Source of the DNA: Anaerolineaceae bacterium | Lineage (GTDB): Bacteria > Chloroflexota > Anaerolineae > Anaerolineales > Anaerolineaceae | Assembly: GCA_011620505.1 (NCBI GenBank) | Contig: WOZA01000141.1 | Location: forward strand, 2,813 to 10,072 | Length of the DNA stretch: 7,260 nt | Reading direction: 5' to 3' | Shown here: positions 5,708 to 7,260 of the stretch, piece after piece | Position numbering within the stretch: position 1 is the first letter of the stretch | Layout: the number at the start of each line of letters is the position of its first letter | Translations under genes and position numbers: made by a program | The notes under the pieces: model-generated | Seen by the model: the letters and a program-made list of their open reading frames with translations, nothing else | The model's database searches: none | Told to the model about the DNA's origin: nothing

Positions 5708-7260
5708 ATGATGGATTTTTATCTGATAGACAAACCGCGCGAAAGCGTGGAACTGACATTGAGCGACGGAAGGATCATCACCGGTAAAAGAGGCGGAAGG
5801 CTCGAAGACTTTGTCCGCGTTGTGCAAAAGCCTGAGGAACCTCTGATTGTTGGTGCAATTCTGGATGGACATTTGCGTGAATTGACTTATCCGCTAAAGC
5901 AAGACGGACAGGCGACGCTGCTTACCATGGAAGATTCTGATGGGGCGCGCATCTATCGCCGCTCGTTGGTCTTTCTGCTCGAAGTTGCCTTCCGAAGTTG
6001 CTTTCCTGAAGGAGAATTGACGATTGACCATTCTGTTTCCTCTGGAGGGTACTATTGCGAGGTCAGTAATCTGCCCAATTTTGGGCAGGAGGAACTCGAC
6101 CGCATCAAAGTCGCAATGCAAGATCTTGTGGAGCAGGATGTGCCTTTTATCCGCGAGACAGTTCCGCTGGATGAGGCAATCGAGTACTTCAAACAAGCCG
6201 GTGAGGATGATAAGGTGCGGCTCCTGAAGTACCGCAAGCGCCCGGACCTGGTGCTGTATCGCGCCGGTGAAACCCGGGACTATCACCACGGTTACATGGT
6301 GCCATCATCCGGCTATCTGAAGTGGTTCGATTTCTACTTGTTGGATCAAGCCTTTATTATCCGTTTTCCAAGACGGCATGCGCCATCCGAAGTGCTGCCG
6401 ATGGAAAATTACCCAACCTTGTTGAAGACCTTCAAGGAGTATGGCGATTGGTTAACCACCCTCGGCATCCATTCTGTGGGCGCATTGAATGACGCCATCC
6501 AGGAAGGGCATATTGATGAGGTCATCCTGGTCTCCGAGGCTTTGCACGAAATGCAAATCGCCCAGATAGCCGCCCAGATCTGCTCGGCACGCGACCGGGT
6601 TGGTGTTATCTTAATTGCCGGCCCATCTTCTTCGGGCAAAACAACCTTCTCAAAGCGTCTCGGCATTCAACTCCTGGCAAAGGGCATCACACCGTTCGCG
6701 CTTGAGATGGATAACTTCTTCATTGACCGTGATAAAACCCCCTTCAACGACGATGGTCACCGCGATTATGAGTCCTTACGAGCGCTCGATTTGGTGCGCT
6801 TGAACCGCGACCTGAAGGCATTGTTGGCCGGGCAGGAAGTGCAGTTGCCGCGCTACGACTTCATCACAGGTTTGAGTACAGATGGCGCGAAGGTGCAGCT
6901 AAACAAGGGGGATGTGGTCATTCTCGAGGGCATTCATGGGCTTAACCCGGGACTTTTGACCGACATAGACCCTAAAACTACCTTCAGGATATATGTTTCC
7001 TGCCTGACACAGCTTAACCTGGACCGCCACAATCGTATTTCAACTACAGACACGCGCATGTTGCGGCGCATCCTGCGGGACTCACGCGACCGCGGCTACT
7101 CAGCTGCAGATACCATCCGGCGTTGGGAAGCTGTGCGGGCAGGTGAAAAGTTCCACATCTTCCCTTACCAGGAAAATGCGGATGTCATGTTTAACTCTGC
7201 GTTGGCTTATGAGCTGACCACGCTCAAGCCGCTGGTGGAGCCGCTCTTACGCCAGGTGCC
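5708..7260 (+). CDS. Nucleoside (uridine) kinase with ThrRS-like N-terminal domains, 3' end cut by the window
   Basis: An open frame of 517 codons running off the right edge without a stop; family members are about 550 residues, so roughly 30-40 are missing. The N-terminal half resembles the TGS (about 14-75) and second additional/editing domains (about 80-225) of threonyl-tRNA synthetase, with the family-conserved segments KVRLLKYRKR and YMVPSSGYLKWFDFY (196-210). The C-terminal half is a P-loop kinase of the phosphoribulokinase/uridine kinase type: Walker A GPSSSGKTT (305-313, Lys311), MDNFF with Asp335 as likely catalytic base, EGIHGLNP (407-414), and the late family segments TDTRMLRRI and FPYQENADVMFNS. 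It should transfer phosphate from ATP to a nucleoside, perhaps uridine, in the cytosol; the real substrate is uncertain. ThrRS zinc-site His residues are replaced here (Arg85, Phe89). Two tandem ATGs (5708, 5711) are possible starts, and the upstream SD is weak (only GAG at 5702-5704). Spacing of 16 bases implies co-transcription with the glucanases. Confidence 0.88.
   Translation, partial: MMDFYLIDKPRESVELTLSDGRIITGKRGGRLEDFVRVVQKPEEPLIVGAILDGHLRELTYPLKQDGQATLLTMEDSDGARIYRRSLVFLLEVAFRSCFPEGELTIDHSVSSGGYYCEVSNLPNFGQEELDRIKVAMQDLVEQDVPFIRETVPLDEAIEYFKQAGEDDKVRLLKYRKRPDLVLYRAGETRDYHHGYMVPSSGYLKWFDFYLLDQAFIIRFPRRHAPSEVLPMENYPTLLKTFKEYGDWLTTLGIHSVGALNDAIQEGHIDEVILVSEALHEMQIAQIAAQICSARDRVGVILIAGPSSSGKTTFSKRLGIQLLAKGITPFALEMDNFFIDRDKTPFNDDGHRDYESLRALDLVRLNRDLKALLAGQEVQLPRYDFITGLSTDGAKVQLNKGDVVILEGIHGLNPGLLTDIDPKTTFRIYVSCLTQLNLDRHNRISTTDTRMLRRILRDSRDRGYSAADTIRRWEAVRAGEKFHIFPYQENADVMFNSALAYELTTLKPLVEPLLRQV

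Noticed and set aside
5329..5709. 126-codon minus-strand frame crossing the GH57-kinase junction
   Set aside because: It overlaps the glucodextranase-type module almost entirely, and its start falls in the A-run region with no SD on that strand.
1..7260. CRISPR array, tRNA/rRNA genes, insertion sequence ends or defence genes
   Set aside because: The space between genes totals under 200 bases, no spaced direct repeats or terminal inverted repeats were seen, and all four long frames have clear metabolic or repair assignments.

Overview
The window carries three complete protein genes and one truncated at the right edge, all on the + strand and almost gap-free. The proline/threonine-rich linkers behind lipoprotein signals (repeated TP and EPT units), the moderate GC content and the ThrRS-like nucleoside kinase together suggest an anaerobic, carbohydrate-fermenting Chloroflexota bacterium, probably of class Anaerolineae. 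That placement is an inference from style; no rRNA or other marker gene is present.

Layout. Bases 1-28 are a short leader with a 10-bp perfect palindrome and a Shine-Dalgarno (SD) site. Bases 29-721 encode a SRAP/YedK-type protein that protects abasic DNA. Bases 722-851 are a 130-bp spacer, the only gap large enough for a promoter. Bases 852-2546 encode a lipid-anchored GH13 alpha-amylase-type enzyme. Bases 2569-5691 encode a 1,040-residue lipid-anchored GH57 amylase/amylopullulanase-like enzyme with a CBM9-like middle region and a glucodextranase-type C-terminal module. Bases 5708-7260 begin a nucleoside (uridine) kinase with a ThrRS-like N-terminal half; its 3' end lies beyond the window.

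How the genes fit together. The two glycosidases belong to unrelated families (GH13, retaining TIM barrel; GH57, incomplete barrel), yet both are predicted surface lipoproteins acting on alpha-glucans, separated by 22 bases. They probably cut starch- or glycogen-like polymers together at the cell surface. The kinase follows 16 bases later and is probably co-transcribed; its link to glucan breakdown is unclear. The SRAP gene is separated by the spacer and is functionally unrelated.

No tRNA, rRNA, CRISPR array, insertion sequence or convincing terminator was seen. I found no strong sign of an undescribed defence or mobile system. The more unusual points are the GH13/GH57 surface pair, the modular GH57 lipoprotein, and the kinase whose editing-like domain has lost the ThrRS metal ligands.
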